From positions 1 through 64,000 of the forward strand of contig NZ_QGGL01000021.1 of assembly GCF_003148565.1 (NCBI RefSeq): a DNA stretch of 64,000 bases. The letters run 5' to 3'. The notes under the pieces were generated by a model, which worked only from the letters and a program-made list of their open reading frames with translations, was not told the DNA's origin and did no database searches. The number at the start of each line of letters is the position of its first letter. Position 1 is the first letter of the stretch. This DNA comes from Tumebacillus permanentifrigoris. Its GTDB lineage: Bacteria > Bacillota > Bacilli > Tumebacillales > Tumebacillaceae. The translations under genes and the position numbers were made by a program. Below, one piece after another: positions 53,923 through 62,695 of this stretch.

Positions 53923-56139
53923 TTGACAGATCATGCAAAAGCATTCACCCGCCGCATCGCGGAAGAACTTCACTTGCGGGTCAACCAAGTCGAGGCCGCC
54001 GTGTCGCTGCTCGATGAGGGCAACACCGTCCCGTTCATCGCCCGTTACCGCAAGGAGATGACCGGGGAACTCGATGAGAACCAACTGCGCGACGTGCAAG
54101 AGCGCCTACAAGCCCTGCGCAACCTCTCGAACCGTCAGGAGGAAGTCCACCGCCTGATCGACGAACAAGGCAAATTAACGCCCGAACTCGTGGCCTCAAT
54201 CCAGAGCGCCAAGACCCTGACCGAACTGGAAGACCTCTACCGCCCCTACCGCCCGAAGCGCAAGACACGAGCTTCTGTCGCGCGGGAAAAAGGTCTCGAA
54301 CCCCTGACAAAGTGGCTTCTCGACCGCCCAACTGGCGATGTGCTCACCGAGGCGGCTCGATACATAGACGAAGAAAAAGGCGTCAACACGGCCGAGGAAG
54401 CGCTCCAAGGCGCACTCGATATCTTCGCCGAGGAAGTCTCCGATGACGCCCCAACGCGCCAAAAAGTCCGGGATCTGACCACGCGCAAGGGCTCGATCAA
54501 GAGCATCGCCACCGGCAAAGCGGATGCGGAGACCGATGTATACGCGATCTACGCCGACTATGAGGAACCGATCGCCAAAGTTCCACCCCACCGCATCCTC
54601 GCGATGAATCGTGGGGAGCGCGAGGACGCGTTGCGCGTCAGCCTGCTCGCGCCGACCGGAGAGATTCACCAGCTCCTCGAAAGCCGCCACATGCCGCGAA
54701 AACCGACTGTGGCGAGCGAACATCTGCGGGCGTCGCTCGAGGATGCGTACAAGCGCCTGATCGCCCCGTCGATCGAACGAGAAGTGCGGGCTGCTCTGAC
54801 GGAGAAGGCGGAGGAACAGGCGATCAAAGTGTTCGCCCAGAACCTGCGCAACCTGCTCCTGCAACCGCCGGTGCGCGGTCGTACCGTGATGGCCGTCGAC
54901 CCAGCCTTCCGCACGGGGTGCAAGATCGCCGTGATCGACGAGACGGGCAAAGTCCTCGACATCGCCGTCACCTACCCGACCGCGCCGCACAACAAAACGA
55001 TCGAAGCCAAAAAAATCCTCACCAACCTGATCACCAAGCACAACGTCCAAGTCATCGCGATCGGCAACGGCACCGCCTCCCGTGAGACGGAGCAGTTCAT
55101 CGCGGAATTGATCGGGGAACTTGAAGGCGGCGGTGCCAACGCAGGCACTCCAACTCGCGAACTCGCCTACCTCATCGTCAACGAAGCCGGAGCTTCCGTC
55201 TACTCCGCCTCCAAGCTCGCAGGTGAAGAGTTCCCGTCCCTCGACGTGGCAGAACGCTCGGCGATCTCCATCGGTCGCCGCTTGCAAGACCCCTTGGCAG
55301 AGTTGGTCAAAATCGACCCGAAATCGGTCGGTGTCGGTCAATACCAGCACGACGTTTCGCAAAAGCGCCTCGAGGAGCAACTCGGCGCGGTCGTCGAATC
55401 GGCCGTCAACTCCGTCGGTGTCGATCTGAATACCGCGTCACCGTCGCTGCTCGCTTACGTCTCCGGCCTCTCCGCAACCGTTGCCAAAAACGTGGTCGCC
55501 TACCGTGAAGAAGTCGGCAAATTCACCTCGCGCAAGCAGCTCGGCAAAGTCCCGCGCCTCGGGCCGAAAACCTACGTGCAGGCGGTCGGCTTCCTGCGCA
55601 TCCCAGGGGCCAAGTACCCGCTCGACAACACACCGATCCACCCGGAGTCCTATGAGGCTGCCGAAAAACTGCTCGCCGAACTCGGGCTCGCCGTCACCGA
55701 CGTCATCGATCCGTCCAAGCGCGACCTCGTCCATTCGCGTATGCAGGGCCTCGATCTGGAGCACACGGCCACCCGGCTCGAAGTCGGTGTGCCGACACTT
55801 CGCGACATCCTCGATGCGCTGCAAAAACCGGGTCGCGACCCGCGCGATGAACTGCAACCGCCGCTCCTGCGCAAGGACGTGTTGAAAATGGAAGATCTAC
55901 AAGCCGGCATGATCCTCAAAGGGACCGTTCGCAACGTTGTTGACTTTGGCGCATTTGTCGACATCGGGGTCAAGCAGGACGGCCTCGTACACATCTCCGA
56001 ACTCGCAGACCGCTTTGTCAAAAACCCGATGGATGTCGTCCAAGTCGGGGACATCATCGACGTGCGCGTCCTCGGAATCGACGTGAAAAAAGGGCGTGTC
56101 TCGCTGAGCCGCCGCAACCTGACGGACAGCGTTTTGTAA
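53923..56139 (+). CDS. tex: Tex-family RNA-binding transcription accessory protein
   Basis: 738 residues: N-terminal HTH-like Tex_N, YqgF-type RNase H-like domain (TVMAVDPAFRTGCKIAVIDETG near 325), helix-hairpin-helix segments (VGVDLNTASPSLLAYVSGLSATVAKNVVAYRE; LGPKTYVQAVGFLRI) and a C-terminal S1 RNA-binding domain (GMILKGTVRNVVDFGAFVDIGVKQDGLVHISEL...GRVSLSRR). It binds nucleic acid and is linked to transcription/RNA stability; cytoplasmic. TTG 53923 has AAGGAGG 8 bases upstream; the frame is open back to ATG 53860 but that stretch (RSGRARPERTKEEQG) is not conserved-looking. Confidence 0.94.
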   Translation: MTDHAKAFTRRIAEELHLRVNQVEAAVSLLDEGNTVPFIARYRKEMTGELDENQLRDVQERLQALRNLSNRQEEVHRLIDEQGKLTPELVASIQSAKTLTELEDLYRPYRPKRKTRASVAREKGLEPLTKWLLDRPTGDVLTEAARYIDEEKGVNTAEEALQGALDIFAEEVSDDAPTRQKVRDLTTRKGSIKSIATGKADAETDVYAIYADYEEPIAKVPPHRILAMNRGEREDALRVSLLAPTGEIHQLLESRHMPRKPTVASEHLRASLEDAYKRLIAPSIEREVRAALTEKAEEQAIKVFAQNLRNLLLQPPVRGRTVMAVDPAFRTGCKIAVIDETGKVLDIAVTYPTAPHNKTIEAKKILTNLITKHNVQVIAIGNGTASRETEQFIAELIGELEGGGANAGTPTRELAYLIVNEAGASVYSASKLAGEEFPSLDVAERSAISIGRRLQDPLAELVKIDPKSVGVGQYQHDVSQKRLEEQLGAVVESAVNSVGVDLNTASPSLLAYVSGLSATVAKNVVAYREEVGKFTSRKQLGKVPRLGPKTYVQAVGFLRIPGAKYPLDNTPIHPESYEAAEKLLAELGLAVTDVIDPSKRDLVHSRMQGLDLEHTATRLEVGVPTLRDILDALQKPGRDPRDELQPPLLRKDVLKMEDLQAGMILKGTVRNVVDFGAFVDIGVKQDGLVHISELADRFVKNPMDVVQVGDIIDVRVLGIDVKKGRVSLSRRNLTDSVL

Positions 56140-56186
56140 CGCAGACGTAATCCGCGCGTAATAAACGTAAATTTTCTGAAAATATA

Positions 56187-56215
56187 TTGACTTGTCTTTC
56201 AAAGTTAGGTACGAT
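56187..56215 (+). promoter_or_regulatory. Promoter of a short transcription unit
   Basis: TTGACT (56187-56192), 17-bp spacer, TACGAT (56210-56215), followed only 34 bases later by a strong terminator and no start codon with a ribosome site. Confidence 0.65.
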
Positions 56216-56221
56216 GTAGAA

Positions 56222-56291
56222 GACGGAATCACACCACAACTTTCCATTCGCCCCCAGCAAGCGGCTCGCCGCAACTGGGGGCCCTTTTTTT
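56222..56291 (+). ncRNA. Candidate small RNA of about 70 nt
   Basis: A transcript from the promoter at 56187-56215 would begin near 56222 and end at the hairpin 56249-56291. The hairpin has an 8-bp outer stem GCCCCCAG/CTGGGGGC with an inner GCGG/CCGC stem, then T7. The 28-base 5' single-stranded part (ACACCACAACTTTCC...) has no start codon. The tex gene upstream has no other terminator, so the hairpin could alternatively just end tex; the promoter between them favours a separate RNA. Confidence 0.45.
56249..56291 (+). terminator. Intrinsic terminator (tex and/or the small RNA)
   Basis: GCCCCCAG...GCGG/CCGC...CTGGGGGC stem-within-stem, followed by T7. Confidence 0.88.
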
Positions 56292-56398
56292 GCCTGCTCC
56301 CAAACGATTGCTCCAGACAAATGCACCCGCGATCTCCATTGCAGTTTGTTTGCATCGGGCGATATTCATTGAAGTCATAAATAAAAGTAAAACATGAG

Positions 56399-56428
56399 TG
56401 GACACACCCGTTTCTCCTATTGTATAAT
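56399..56428 (+). promoter_or_regulatory. Promoter of the HTH-TPR regulator
   Basis: TGGACA (56399-56404), 18-bp spacer, TATAAT (56423-56428), about 44 bases before the start codon. Confidence 0.6.
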
Positions 56429-56471
56429 TCAGTCACACAAACTATAGGTATTGAGGCAGGTGCATCCCTTC

Positions 56472-57761
56472 ATGTTCTCCTTAGGCCAACGAGTCCGCGA
56501 ACTCCGCTTGAAAAAAGGCTTGACGCAAATTGAGCTCTCCCGTGAAATCTGTACCCCGAGCATGATCTCGCAGATTGAATCAGACCGCGCACGACCTTCC
56601 TACACGATTTTATACGCAATAGCAGAAAAACTGGATGTCCCGCTCGAACGGTTGCTGGTGGATGTCGACCTCAACCTCGAGTTCTTGAGCACGTTCAAGA
56701 TGGCGCGTGCAATGGTCACGGCCGGAGAGTATGCGTCGGCGATCCCGCTGCTCGAAGAACTGATCGAGACGCCGCGCCCGCAGATCCCGATGCTCGAAAT
56801 TCAACTGGATCTCGCCGAATGCTACCTCTACACGGAGCAATTGGATATCGCAGAAGACTCCTTTCACAAAGTGATGGAACAGGGAATCCTGCGCAAGGAC
56901 AACCAACTGATGTTGCAAGTGTTGCGCAACCTCGGGCAGCTTGAGTTCTTCCGCAACCGCTACCAACTGGCTGTCTACCACTGGCAACGCGCACTCGACA
57001 CAGCAGAACGCTTGCCAGAGGCCGACCCGATCCAACTCGCCACGATCTACCACCATCTAGGAGAAGCGCACGGCAAGCTCGGACTGATGCACGATGCGCT
57101 GGCCTATTACGAGGAAGCCTCGAATCTCTACCAAGGTCTGGAAAGCCTCGACCAGATCGGTCACGTCTACATGGGGCTGGGCATGACTTACAAGCGTCTC
57201 AACGAGTTGAAAAAAGCGCAAGACTTCGCAGAACGCGCACTCTCGATCTTCGAAGGGCTGGACAACACACTGATGACGGTGAAACTCCAAGTCACCCGCG
57301 CCAGCCTGCTGGCACACGGTGACCAAACCGCAGAAGGAGTCGCGATGCTGGAGGAAGCGATCGCCAAGTTCCATGAACTTGGCTGTCGGGACGACCAAGG
57401 CATAGCCAGCGTCGAACTCGCCAAAGTGCATCTGCTCGCCGGTGAACTCGACCAGGCGGAGGAAGCCTGCCAAGCCGCCCGCTCGTTGCTCCCGGAACTG
57501 CATGTCTACCAAGGCTGGGTCAACCGCGTGTTCGGGCGCATCGCGATCCGCCGTGGTGTGCGCGACGAAGGCCTGCGCCGTCTGCAAAAAGCGGCAGACT
57601 GTTTCAAACGCCTCGGCGAAGCGGGCGAGTGGGATGACACGATGTACGAAGTTGTCCAATTGCACCTCGAAGACCAGAATTACCGCGAGGCGTACCGCCT
57701 GCTCGAAGAGATGCGCCGCTACAGCCGCCAAGTCTTCGAGAGTCGGGGGATCGTGTTGTAA
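56472..57761 (+). CDS. HTH-TPR transcriptional regulator (NprR/PlcR/RRNPP-like)
   Basis: 429 residues. An Xre-type HTH (about 5-60: LGQRVRELRLKKGLTQIELSREICTPSMISQIESDRARPSYTILYAIAEKL) is followed by some nine tetratricopeptide repeats filling the rest (for example YHHLGEAHGKLGLMHDALAYYEEASNLY). This design is that of peptide-pheromone receptors NprR, PlcR and Rgg-like proteins, though many TPR-HTH regulators do not bind peptides. No small secreted propeptide gene follows before the terminator. ATG 56472 is chosen (AGGTG upstream); an earlier TTG 56451 adds seven unconserved residues. Confidence 0.88.
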   Translation: MFSLGQRVRELRLKKGLTQIELSREICTPSMISQIESDRARPSYTILYAIAEKLDVPLERLLVDVDLNLEFLSTFKMARAMVTAGEYASAIPLLEELIETPRPQIPMLEIQLDLAECYLYTEQLDIAEDSFHKVMEQGILRKDNQLMLQVLRNLGQLEFFRNRYQLAVYHWQRALDTAERLPEADPIQLATIYHHLGEAHGKLGLMHDALAYYEEASNLYQGLESLDQIGHVYMGLGMTYKRLNELKKAQDFAERALSIFEGLDNTLMTVKLQVTRASLLAHGDQTAEGVAMLEEAIAKFHELGCRDDQGIASVELAKVHLLAGELDQAEEACQAARSLLPELHVYQGWVNRVFGRIAIRRGVRDEGLRRLQKAADCFKRLGEAGEWDDTMYEVVQLHLEDQNYREAYRLLEEMRRYSRQVFESRGIVL

Positions 57762-57792
57762 ATAGTTACCTTTTCGCATAAATATAGCATCC

Positions 57793-57829
57793 AAGAACCT
57801 ACTCGCTGCTTGCGGGTAGGTTCTTTTTT
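57793..57829 (+). terminator. Terminator of the HTH-TPR regulator gene
   Basis: AAGAACCTACTCGC/GCGGGTAGGTTCTT stem (one wobble), loop of 5, then T6. Confidence 0.9.
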
Positions 57830-57958
57830 GTACGAATCCGTTCAAAAAGTCGCACAGGCAACTGGTAGAACCTACTAGCCGACATCTTCCACCTGATGTG
57901 CTAGAATCAGGGTATTCAAATAATATTCAAAGAATTCCCCTGAGGAGGAACGCCCCGC

Positions 57959-58645
57959 ATGAAGAAGATTCTCCGCACCTTGGTCCTCACATCCATTTCC
58001 ATGTTGGCGATCGCCCCTATCGTAGCCACGGTTCCGTCGAAGGCAGCGCACGCGGCAACCTCTGCGTACTCCACACTCGCGACAGGCATGAGCGGCCCAC
58101 TCGTGTCTGGTTTGCAGACCGATCTGAACACGTTGGGCTATTACACCTACCCGAGCATCACCGGTTTCTATGGTTCGGTGACTGCGCAATCGGTAAAAGA
58201 CTTCCAATTCGCGTATGGACTCAACGCGGATGGGATCGCTGGCCCACTCACCCAACAGAACATCGACAATGCATTGGTGAAAAAGGACATCGTCGCGGAC
58301 TCCTACCAGTACATCGGCATCCCGTACCTGTGGGGCGGCACGACGACCAAGGGCTTCGATTGCTCGGGGTTCGTCTACTACATGTTCAACTCGCACGGCG
58401 TACCGATCCAGCGCACGACATCGGCACAGATGTACACATGGGGTACTCCGATCGCCCAGAACAAACTGATGCCAGGCGATCTCGTGTTCTACTCCCTGAG
58501 CCAGAACGGGCAAGTTTCCCACGTCGGGATCTACATCGGCAACGGGCAGTTCATGTCGGCACTCTCCTCCAAAGGGATTTATGCACAAGCGCTCAACAAC
58601 ACCTATTGGGCTCCGAAATATATCGGTGCTAAACGGATTTTTTAA
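57959..58645 (+). CDS. Secreted NlpC/P60 peptidoglycan hydrolase with PG-binding domain
   Basis: 228 residues. Signal peptide (MKKILRTLVLTSISMLAIAPIVATVPSKAAHA), peptidoglycan_binding_1 domain (about 40-105: GPLVSGLQTDLNTLGYYTYPSITGFYGSVTAQSVKDFQFAYGLNADGIAGP), and an NlpC/P60 Cys protease domain with nucleophile Cys135 in DCSGFVYYMF, His188 in SHVGIYIGNG and a downstream polar residue. It cleaves gamma-D-Glu-diamino-acid bonds in wall peptides; roles are in cell separation, sporulation or germination. ATG 57959 follows GAGGAGG. Confidence 0.93.
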   Translation: MKKILRTLVLTSISMLAIAPIVATVPSKAAHAATSAYSTLATGMSGPLVSGLQTDLNTLGYYTYPSITGFYGSVTAQSVKDFQFAYGLNADGIAGPLTQQNIDNALVKKDIVADSYQYIGIPYLWGGTTTKGFDCSGFVYYMFNSHGVPIQRTTSAQMYTWGTPIAQNKLMPGDLVFYSLSQNGQVSHVGIYIGNGQFMSALSSKGIYAQALNNTYWAPKYIGAKRIF

Positions 58646-58651
58646 ACAAAT

Positions 58652-58686
58652 AAGCCAACGGTCGGTAGGCGACCGCTGGCTTTTTT
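58652..58686 (+). terminator. Terminator of the NlpC/P60 gene
   Basis: AAGCCA-CGGTCG/CGACCG-TGGCTT stem with one mismatch, followed by T6. Confidence 0.88.
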
Positions 58687-58759
58687 GTTACAATGATGTA
58701 ACGAATTACTATCTATAGTTTTCAAATAATTCGAAATAGCGAAAATAGGGGGCTAGTCT

Positions 58760-60397
58760 ATGAACAAAAGCAAATGGGTGGTGCTGGGTCTTGCAGTCAC
58801 CGTGCTGTCCGGCACGATCGTAGGGTGCGGCAATGACAAAGCTGTGGTTTCTGATAAAGGTACTTCTACAGAGAAGCAAGAACTGAATTTGACGCTGGGT
58901 GACGAGATCCCGTCGCTTGATCCTTCCAAAGGAACCGACTCGATCTCGTTTACGATAATGGGACAGATCAATGAAGGTCTGATCCGCCTCGATGAAAAAG
59001 GTCAACCGACCGCAGGCGTGGCGAAGGAATGGAAAGTTTCTGCGGACGGCAAAACCTACACTTTCACTCTGCGCGATGATGCGAAGTGGTCGGACGGTAG
59101 CGCGGTGACGGCACAGGACTTTGAATATTCGTGGAAGCGCTCTCTTGACCCGAATACCAAGTCTTCCTACGCGTTCATGCTGGCGTGGATTGCCGGTGGC
59201 GATGCGTACAACACGGGCAAAGGCACCGCAGATGAAGTAAAAGTCAAAGCCAAGGACGACAAGACCTTGGAAGTGCAACTGGAAAGCGCCAAACCGTACT
59301 TCCTCGAACAGTTGGCCTTCCCGGTGTTCTTCCCGGAGAAAAAGGCGTTCGTCGAGAAAGTCGGCGACAAGTTCGGCGGCGATGTAGACAAAGTTCTCTC
59401 CAACGGTCCGTTCAAGATCACCCAATGGAGTCACGAGCAATCGGTCGAGATCGTCAAAAACGACACCTACTGGGACAAAGGCAACGTGAAACTAGATAAG
59501 GTCACGTTCCAAGTCGTCAAAGACCCAGGTGCGCGTGAGAACTTGTTCGAGGCGGGTCAAATCGATCGCTTCGGGCTGCTGGCCGACCAAGTGGACCGCT
59601 ACAAGGACAAGCCGGAATTCAAGCGCCGCAATGACCTGTACACCGGCTACCTCGAGTACAACTCCGCGCGCCCGGCGCTCGCGAATGCGAAAATCCGCCA
59701 AGCGCTGACCTTTGCGATCGACGGTGACAAGTACACCGACATCGTGTTCCACGATGGTTCCGTCGGTGCGACCGGCTTCGTACCGACCGGGATCTCGGAC
59801 GGCACGGGCGACTTCCGTGAGCACAACGGAGATGTGATGAAGACCAAGGAGAACGCCGCCAAAGCGAAAACGCTGCTGGCAGAAGGTCTCAAAGAAGCAG
59901 GTCTGACCGAGTTCCCGAAATTGAAACTGGCCTCCTCCGACTCCGCATCCGGCAAAAAAGGCGTGGAGTTCATCAAGGAACAATGGCGTTCCAACCTCGG
60001 CATCGACATCGAAGTTGAACTGATGCCGTTCAAACTGCGCCTGCAAAAGCAGCGTTCCAAGGACTACGACATCTCGATTACCAACTGGGGCGCGGACTAC
60101 AACGACCCGATGACCTTCCTCGACCTGTTCGTGACCGACGGCGGGTTCAACGATGTCAGCTACAAAAATCCGAAGTACGATGCGCTGATCAAGTCCGCAC
60201 AAGTCGAGCCGGATGCCAAAAAACGCATGCAGATGCTCTACGATGCGGAGAAAATGTTCATGGCCGACATGCCAGTTGGCCCGGTCTACTTCTCAGCTTC
60301 GACTTCGATCTCCAAGCCGTACATCAAGAACTGGGTCAACCGCGTGACCGGCCCGGATATGGATCTCAAGACCACCTACATCCAAGGCAAGGAATAA
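58760..60397 (+). CDS. Oligopeptide-type ABC transporter substrate-binding lipoprotein (OppA-like)
   Basis: 545-residue lipoprotein. The signal sequence ends in lipobox TIVGC (Cys at about residue 23). The mature part has the SBP_bac_5 family pattern (LNLTLGDEIPSLDPSKGTDSISFTIMGQINEGLIRLDEKGQPTAGVAKEW; YTFTLRDDAKWSDGSAVTAQDFEYSWKR), the OppA/MppA-type for peptides. No permease or ATPase gene is adjacent, so it must share another transporter or act in peptide sensing. ATG 58760 follows AGGGGG. Confidence 0.92.
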   Translation: MNKSKWVVLGLAVTVLSGTIVGCGNDKAVVSDKGTSTEKQELNLTLGDEIPSLDPSKGTDSISFTIMGQINEGLIRLDEKGQPTAGVAKEWKVSADGKTYTFTLRDDAKWSDGSAVTAQDFEYSWKRSLDPNTKSSYAFMLAWIAGGDAYNTGKGTADEVKVKAKDDKTLEVQLESAKPYFLEQLAFPVFFPEKKAFVEKVGDKFGGDVDKVLSNGPFKITQWSHEQSVEIVKNDTYWDKGNVKLDKVTFQVVKDPGARENLFEAGQIDRFGLLADQVDRYKDKPEFKRRNDLYTGYLEYNSARPALANAKIRQALTFAIDGDKYTDIVFHDGSVGATGFVPTGISDGTGDFREHNGDVMKTKENAAKAKTLLAEGLKEAGLTEFPKLKLASSDSASGKKGVEFIKEQWRSNLGIDIEVELMPFKLRLQKQRSKDYDISITNWGADYNDPMTFLDLFVTDGGFNDVSYKNPKYDALIKSAQVEPDAKKRMQMLYDAEKMFMADMPVGPVYFSASTSISKPYIKNWVNRVTGPDMDLKTTYIQGKE

Positions 60398-60440
60398 GGC
60401 ACACCGTTCGCCTCCTGCCCTTCGCGCCCTGCCTTGCGCA

Positions 60441-60478
60441 AAAAAGCTCCCGCAGCCAACTGGCTGCGGGAGCTTTTT
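60441..60478. terminator. Bidirectional terminator between convergent binding-protein genes
   Basis: An 18-bp perfect stem AAAAAGCTCCCGCAGCCA with its complement, tight loop, A/T-runs on both ends; it serves the OppA-like gene and the minus-strand sugar ABC operon. Confidence 0.93.
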
Positions 60479-60480
60479 CG

Positions 60481-61833
60481 TTACTTTTTGTAGAGTTGGT
60501 TGTACTTGCCGATCGCATCCGTGACTTTTTTCGAGGCATCGTCGAGCGATTGCTGCGTCGTTTTTTTCCCGAGCAGGACATCCTCGATCGCCGTCTCCAC
60601 CGTCGCACGCGCTTCCGGGAACACCCCGATCACGGCGCCGGAGGTCGCTTCGGTCAACTTGGTGTTGTGGAGTTGGCTGACTGCGGTCTGGAACTGCGGG
60701 TACTTGGCATCGAAGTCCTTCAACTCTTGGACTTCATAGGCCTTGGTGCGGATCGGGAAGTAGCCAGTCGCGGTGTGCCAAGTTGCTTGTGTCTTGGGTT
60801 CCGCGACGAATTTGATGAACTCCCAAGCCGCTTTTTGCTTGGCATCCGGTTGGTCCTTCATGATCCACATCGAGCCGCCGCCGATGATCACACCACCTGC
60901 TGCGCCTTCTGTCTTGGGCAGTTCAGCAGTACCGACTTCAAACTTGTCCTTGGCCCCATCGACCAGCCCGCGCAGAACGGCGGTGGAGTCGATGAACATC
61001 GCCGTCTTGCCTGCGGAAAACGCCGCTTGCGTGTCGGCGGTTTTGCGTCCGAAGTTGCCCATGTAGCCTGCATCGACGCCTTTTTTCCACCAGTCGAGGA
61101 ACTTGGTGCCCTCGGTTTTGTTGAACACCGCTTCGGTGGCGCGTTCCTTGCGGCCGTTGCCATTGTTGGCGTAGAGGCCGCCTTGGTTCGCCATGTATTG
61201 CTCGAAGAACCAGCCGTAGATCGCCATCGACATGCCGTAGCGCTCCGGCTTGCCGTCCGCGCCTTTTTTCGTCAACTTCTGGGCGTACTCCTCCACTTCC
61301 GCCCATGTCTTCGGCGGTTTGTTCGGATCGAGGCCCGCTTCTTGGAACGCGGTTTTGTTGAAGTAGAGAATCGGGTTCGAGGAGTTGAACGGGAGCGAGT
61401 ACAATTGGCCGTCCATCTTGTAGTAGTTGAGGATGTTCGGCTCAAAGTCGGACATGTCGTACTTGTCCGCGTCAACGAATTTCTGCACGGGAACCGTTGC
61501 TTCAGAGTCGATCATAAATCGCGTGCCGATGTCATAGACCTGCATGATCGCCGGAGCGGTGTCGCTGCCCTCTGCCGTTTTGTATTTGTTGAACTCATCG
61601 TCATAGGAACCTTGGTAGACGGAATTGACTTTGATCTTGTCATGCGAGTCGTTGAACGCCTGGACGATTGCGTCCAAGCCTTTGCCCGGACCGCCGCCCA
61701 TCGCATGCCAGAGCGTGATCTCGATGACACCGTTTTCATTGGTCGTCGCTTCCTCAGAATTGGAGCAACCGGCGAGCACCGTGGTTGCGCCAAGCGTGAG
61801 TGCGAGCAGACCGGAGAGCAGAACTTTTTTCAT
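60481..61833 (-). CDS. Sugar / glycerol-phosphate-type ABC substrate-binding lipoprotein (UgpB-like)
   Basis: 450-residue lipoprotein with lipobox VLAGC near residue 22 and the SBP_bac_1/UgpB pattern (EITLWHAMGGGPGKGLDAIVQAFNDSHDKIKVNSVYQGSYDD; LYSLPFNSSNPILYFNKTAFQEAGLDPNKPPKTW). Together with two permeases upstream it forms an importer for a sugar or sn-glycerol-3-phosphate-like compound; no ATPase gene is in the window, so a shared MsmX-type ATPase is likely. It is the last gene of the operon before the bidirectional terminator. Confidence 0.93.
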   Translation of the reverse strand: MKKVLLSGLLALTLGATTVLAGCSNSEEATTNENGVIEITLWHAMGGGPGKGLDAIVQAFNDSHDKIKVNSVYQGSYDDEFNKYKTAEGSDTAPAIMQVYDIGTRFMIDSEATVPVQKFVDADKYDMSDFEPNILNYYKMDGQLYSLPFNSSNPILYFNKTAFQEAGLDPNKPPKTWAEVEEYAQKLTKKGADGKPERYGMSMAIYGWFFEQYMANQGGLYANNGNGRKERATEAVFNKTEGTKFLDWWKKGVDAGYMGNFGRKTADTQAAFSAGKTAMFIDSTAVLRGLVDGAKDKFEVGTAELPKTEGAAGGVIIGGGSMWIMKDQPDAKQKAAWEFIKFVAEPKTQATWHTATGYFPIRTKAYEVQELKDFDAKYPQFQTAVSQLHNTKLTEATSGAVIGVFPEARATVETAIEDVLLGKKTTQQSLDDASKKVTDAIGKYNQLYKK

Positions 61834-61861
61834 AAGTAGGGGAGCCTCCTCAGGGAGTGGT

Positions 61862-62695
61862 TTAGCCTTTGACAGCGCCAGACAGCAAGCCTTTAACCAA
61901 TTGCTTTTGTCCGACGATCAGCATGATGACCGTGGGGAGCAAGACGAGCACGACACCTGCCATGACCAAGTTCCAGGCCAGTTGTTCCTCATTTTGCAGC
62001 ATCGAGATGCCGACTTGGACGGTGCGCATGCTGGTCTTGTTGGTGATCAGCAGCGGCCAGAGGTACATGTTCCACGCTTGAATGAACGCATACACCGACA
62101 GCGTGCCGAGCGCCGGACGAGACAGCGGCACGACGACGGTGAGGAAAAAGCGCCAGTGGCCGCATCCGTCCAACATCGCCGCTTCATAGAGATCGCGCGG
62201 AATCTGCATGTAGAACTGGCGGAGCAAAAACGTTCCGAACGCCGTCGCGAGGAACGGTGCGGCGAGACCTTGGTACGTCGAAAGCCAGCCGAGTTCCTTG
62301 ATCGTAAAGTAGTTCGGAATCAGCGTGACTTCCCACGGGATCATCATCGTGGTCAGGAAGAGATAGAACAGCAAGTTGCGTCCTGGAAAGCGCAGGAAGG
62401 CAAACGCGTAGGCGCTCAGCGCCGAGGTGAACAGTTGCCCGGCGACGATCGCGAGCGACACGATCAGCGAGTTGAGCAGAAACTTGCCGAGCGGTGCCAC
62501 CGCCAGCGCATCGTGGTAGCTGTTCAGGTTGAAGTGCGACGGGAAGAGGTTCGGCGGACTGGATAACGATTCGGACGGGGTCATGAACGACGTTGAGATC
62601 GCGAACAACAGGGGGAACGCGATGATCAGCGACACGACCGTCAGCAACAAGTAGTGCAGGGACGTCCGAATGGGAAAGCGACGAGGCGTGCTCAC
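61862..62695 (-). CDS. Carbohydrate ABC transporter permease (UgpE/MalG-like)
   Basis: 277-residue permease with six membrane segments and the EAA loop EAAMLDGCGHWRFFLTVVVPLSRP (ATPase contact) near residue 182-205. GTG 62695 overlaps the stop of the partner permease by four bases (GTGA), so translation is coupled. Its position between the other permease and the binding protein is the usual UgpAEB order. Confidence 0.94.
   Translation of the reverse strand: MSTPRRFPIRTSLHYLLLTVVSLIIAFPLLFAISTSFMTPSESLSSPPNLFPSHFNLNSYHDALAVAPLGKFLLNSLIVSLAIVAGQLFTSALSAYAFAFLRFPGRNLLFYLFLTTMMIPWEVTLIPNYFTIKELGWLSTYQGLAAPFLATAFGTFLLRQFYMQIPRDLYEAAMLDGCGHWRFFLTVVVPLSRPALGTLSVYAFIQAWNMYLWPLLITNKTSMRTVQVGISMLQNEEQLAWNLVMAGVVLVLLPTVIMLIVGQKQLVKGLLSGAVKG

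Noticed and set aside
56472-57761. Rap-type phosphatase/quorum receptor
   Set aside because: Rap proteins lack a DNA-binding domain; this protein begins with a clear Xre HTH, so it is a regulator.
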